A stretch of DNA of 5,597 nt from Nitrososphaerota archaeon (GTDB lineage Archaea; Thermoproteota; Nitrososphaeria; Nitrososphaerales; JACPRH01): the NCBI GenBank assembly GCA_029460375.1, contig JARPAQ010000102.1:1-5597 (forward strand), written 5' to 3'. Positions 5,281 to 5,597 of the stretch are shown in pieces (position 1 is the first letter of the stretch; each line of letters begins with the position of its first letter). Both the position numbers and the translations under genes were made by a program. The notes under the pieces were generated by a model, which did not search any database, was not told where the DNA came from, and saw only the letters and a list, made by a program, of their open reading frames with translations.

Positions 5281-5299
5281 CCTGTTTAAAGTAACAGGT
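5280..5299 (+). repeat. 7-bp inverted repeat between TATA box and rpl3 start
   Basis: ACCTGTT (5280-5286) and AACAGGT (5293-5299) are perfect inverted repeats separated by 6 bp. They lie just downstream of the TATA-like box and before the rpl3 start codon, a position typical of an operator. As RNA they could form a small hairpin if the transcript starts upstream. A third related element, CAGGTAT at 5243-5249 in the end of the methyltransferase gene, is complementary to ATACCTG (5278-5284). Confidence 0.45.
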
Positions 5300-5313
5300 G
5301 CTACTGATGTGCT

Positions 5314-5597
5314 ATGGGACACCGTAACAAGAGTGCACCGAGGCATGGTTCGCTTGCATACCTACCTAGAGGTAGAGCGAGGAGCCTAACTCCCATAGTG
5401 AAGACTTGGCCCAAGATAAAGAGTGAAAAACCGACTCTCCTCGGCCTAGCGGCGTTCAAGGCGGGCACCATGCATGTCTACACGGTGGATGATAGGGAGA
5501 AGACACCGAACTACGGTAAGCCTCTGTTCAACACAGCGACGGTTCTTGAAGCTCCGCCCATATTTATCAGCGGTTTCAGGTTGTACGAAGAGAGCGA
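5314..5597 (+). CDS. rpl3: Ribosomal protein L3 (uL3), N-terminal part (partial)
   Basis: The first 94 codons of archaeal 50S ribosomal protein L3; the gene runs off the window. The peptide starts MGHRNKSAPRHGSLAYLPRG, the archaeal/eukaryotic uL3 N-terminal extension, followed by KTWPKI, LLGLAAFKAGTMHV (the GFKAGMTH-like motif of the family), NYGKPLFNTATVLEAPPIFISGFRLY. L3 binds 23S rRNA early in large-subunit assembly and its extension reaches toward the peptidyl transferase centre. In archaea rpl3 usually opens a run rpl3-rpl4-rpl23-rpl2 and so on, so that run is expected beyond 5597. The ATG at 5314 is chosen because the family begins MGHR; another ATG at 5307 is out of frame. An operator-like inverted repeat and a TATA-like box lie directly upstream. 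Confidence 0.96.
   Translation, partial: MGHRNKSAPRHGSLAYLPRGRARSLTPIVKTWPKIKSEKPTLLGLAAFKAGTMHVYTVDDREKTPNYGKPLFNTATVLEAPPIFISGFRLYEES

Overview
This window is archaeal chromosomal DNA. The evidence is the gene content: an RtcB-type RNA ligase, a PAC2-family proteasome assembly chaperone, an archaeal/eukaryotic SPOUT RNA methyltransferase placed directly before ribosomal protein L3 (the start of an archaeal ribosomal-protein operon), TATA-like boxes upstream of genes, and short Shine-Dalgarno (SD) matches of the AGGTG/GGTGAT type. The set fits a TACK-lineage archaeon (Bathyarchaeia or Nitrososphaeria-like), but the lineage is inferred from protein style only.

Layout: the window opens with the last 58 codons of an asparagine-synthase-like gene (1-177, +). 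An AT-rich segment of about 1.4 kb follows (about 178-1574). It contains one gene, 475-1266 (+), encoding a small membrane protein with two N-terminal transmembrane helices and a degenerate receiver-like domain, flanked by non-coding stretches of 297 and 346 bases. Next is rtcB (1613-3076, +), complete and without an intein; a 14-bp stem-loop abuts its start codon. It converges, with only 9 bp between stop codons, on a minus-strand pair: a 123-residue PDCD5-like small protein (4292-3921) and the PAC2 chaperone (3856-3086). Divergent from that pair is the SPOUT methyltransferase (best start 4400, end 5254, +), followed by the 5' part of rpl3 (5314 to the window end, +).

Working together: most genes are informational or housekeeping (RNA repair and tRNA splicing, rRNA/tRNA modification, ribosome, proteasome assembly). 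The receiver-like gene stands out as accessory: lower GC, no kinase partner in view, large AT-rich flanks, and an 11-bp direct repeat on either side (202-212 and 1433-1443). The most interesting unexplained structure is the rtcB leader hairpin. It buries the putative ribosome binding site and carries a 3-nt bulge one short helix away from its loop, resembling a relaxed archaeal splicing-endonuclease motif in front of the very ligase that seals such cuts. That link is a hypothesis only.
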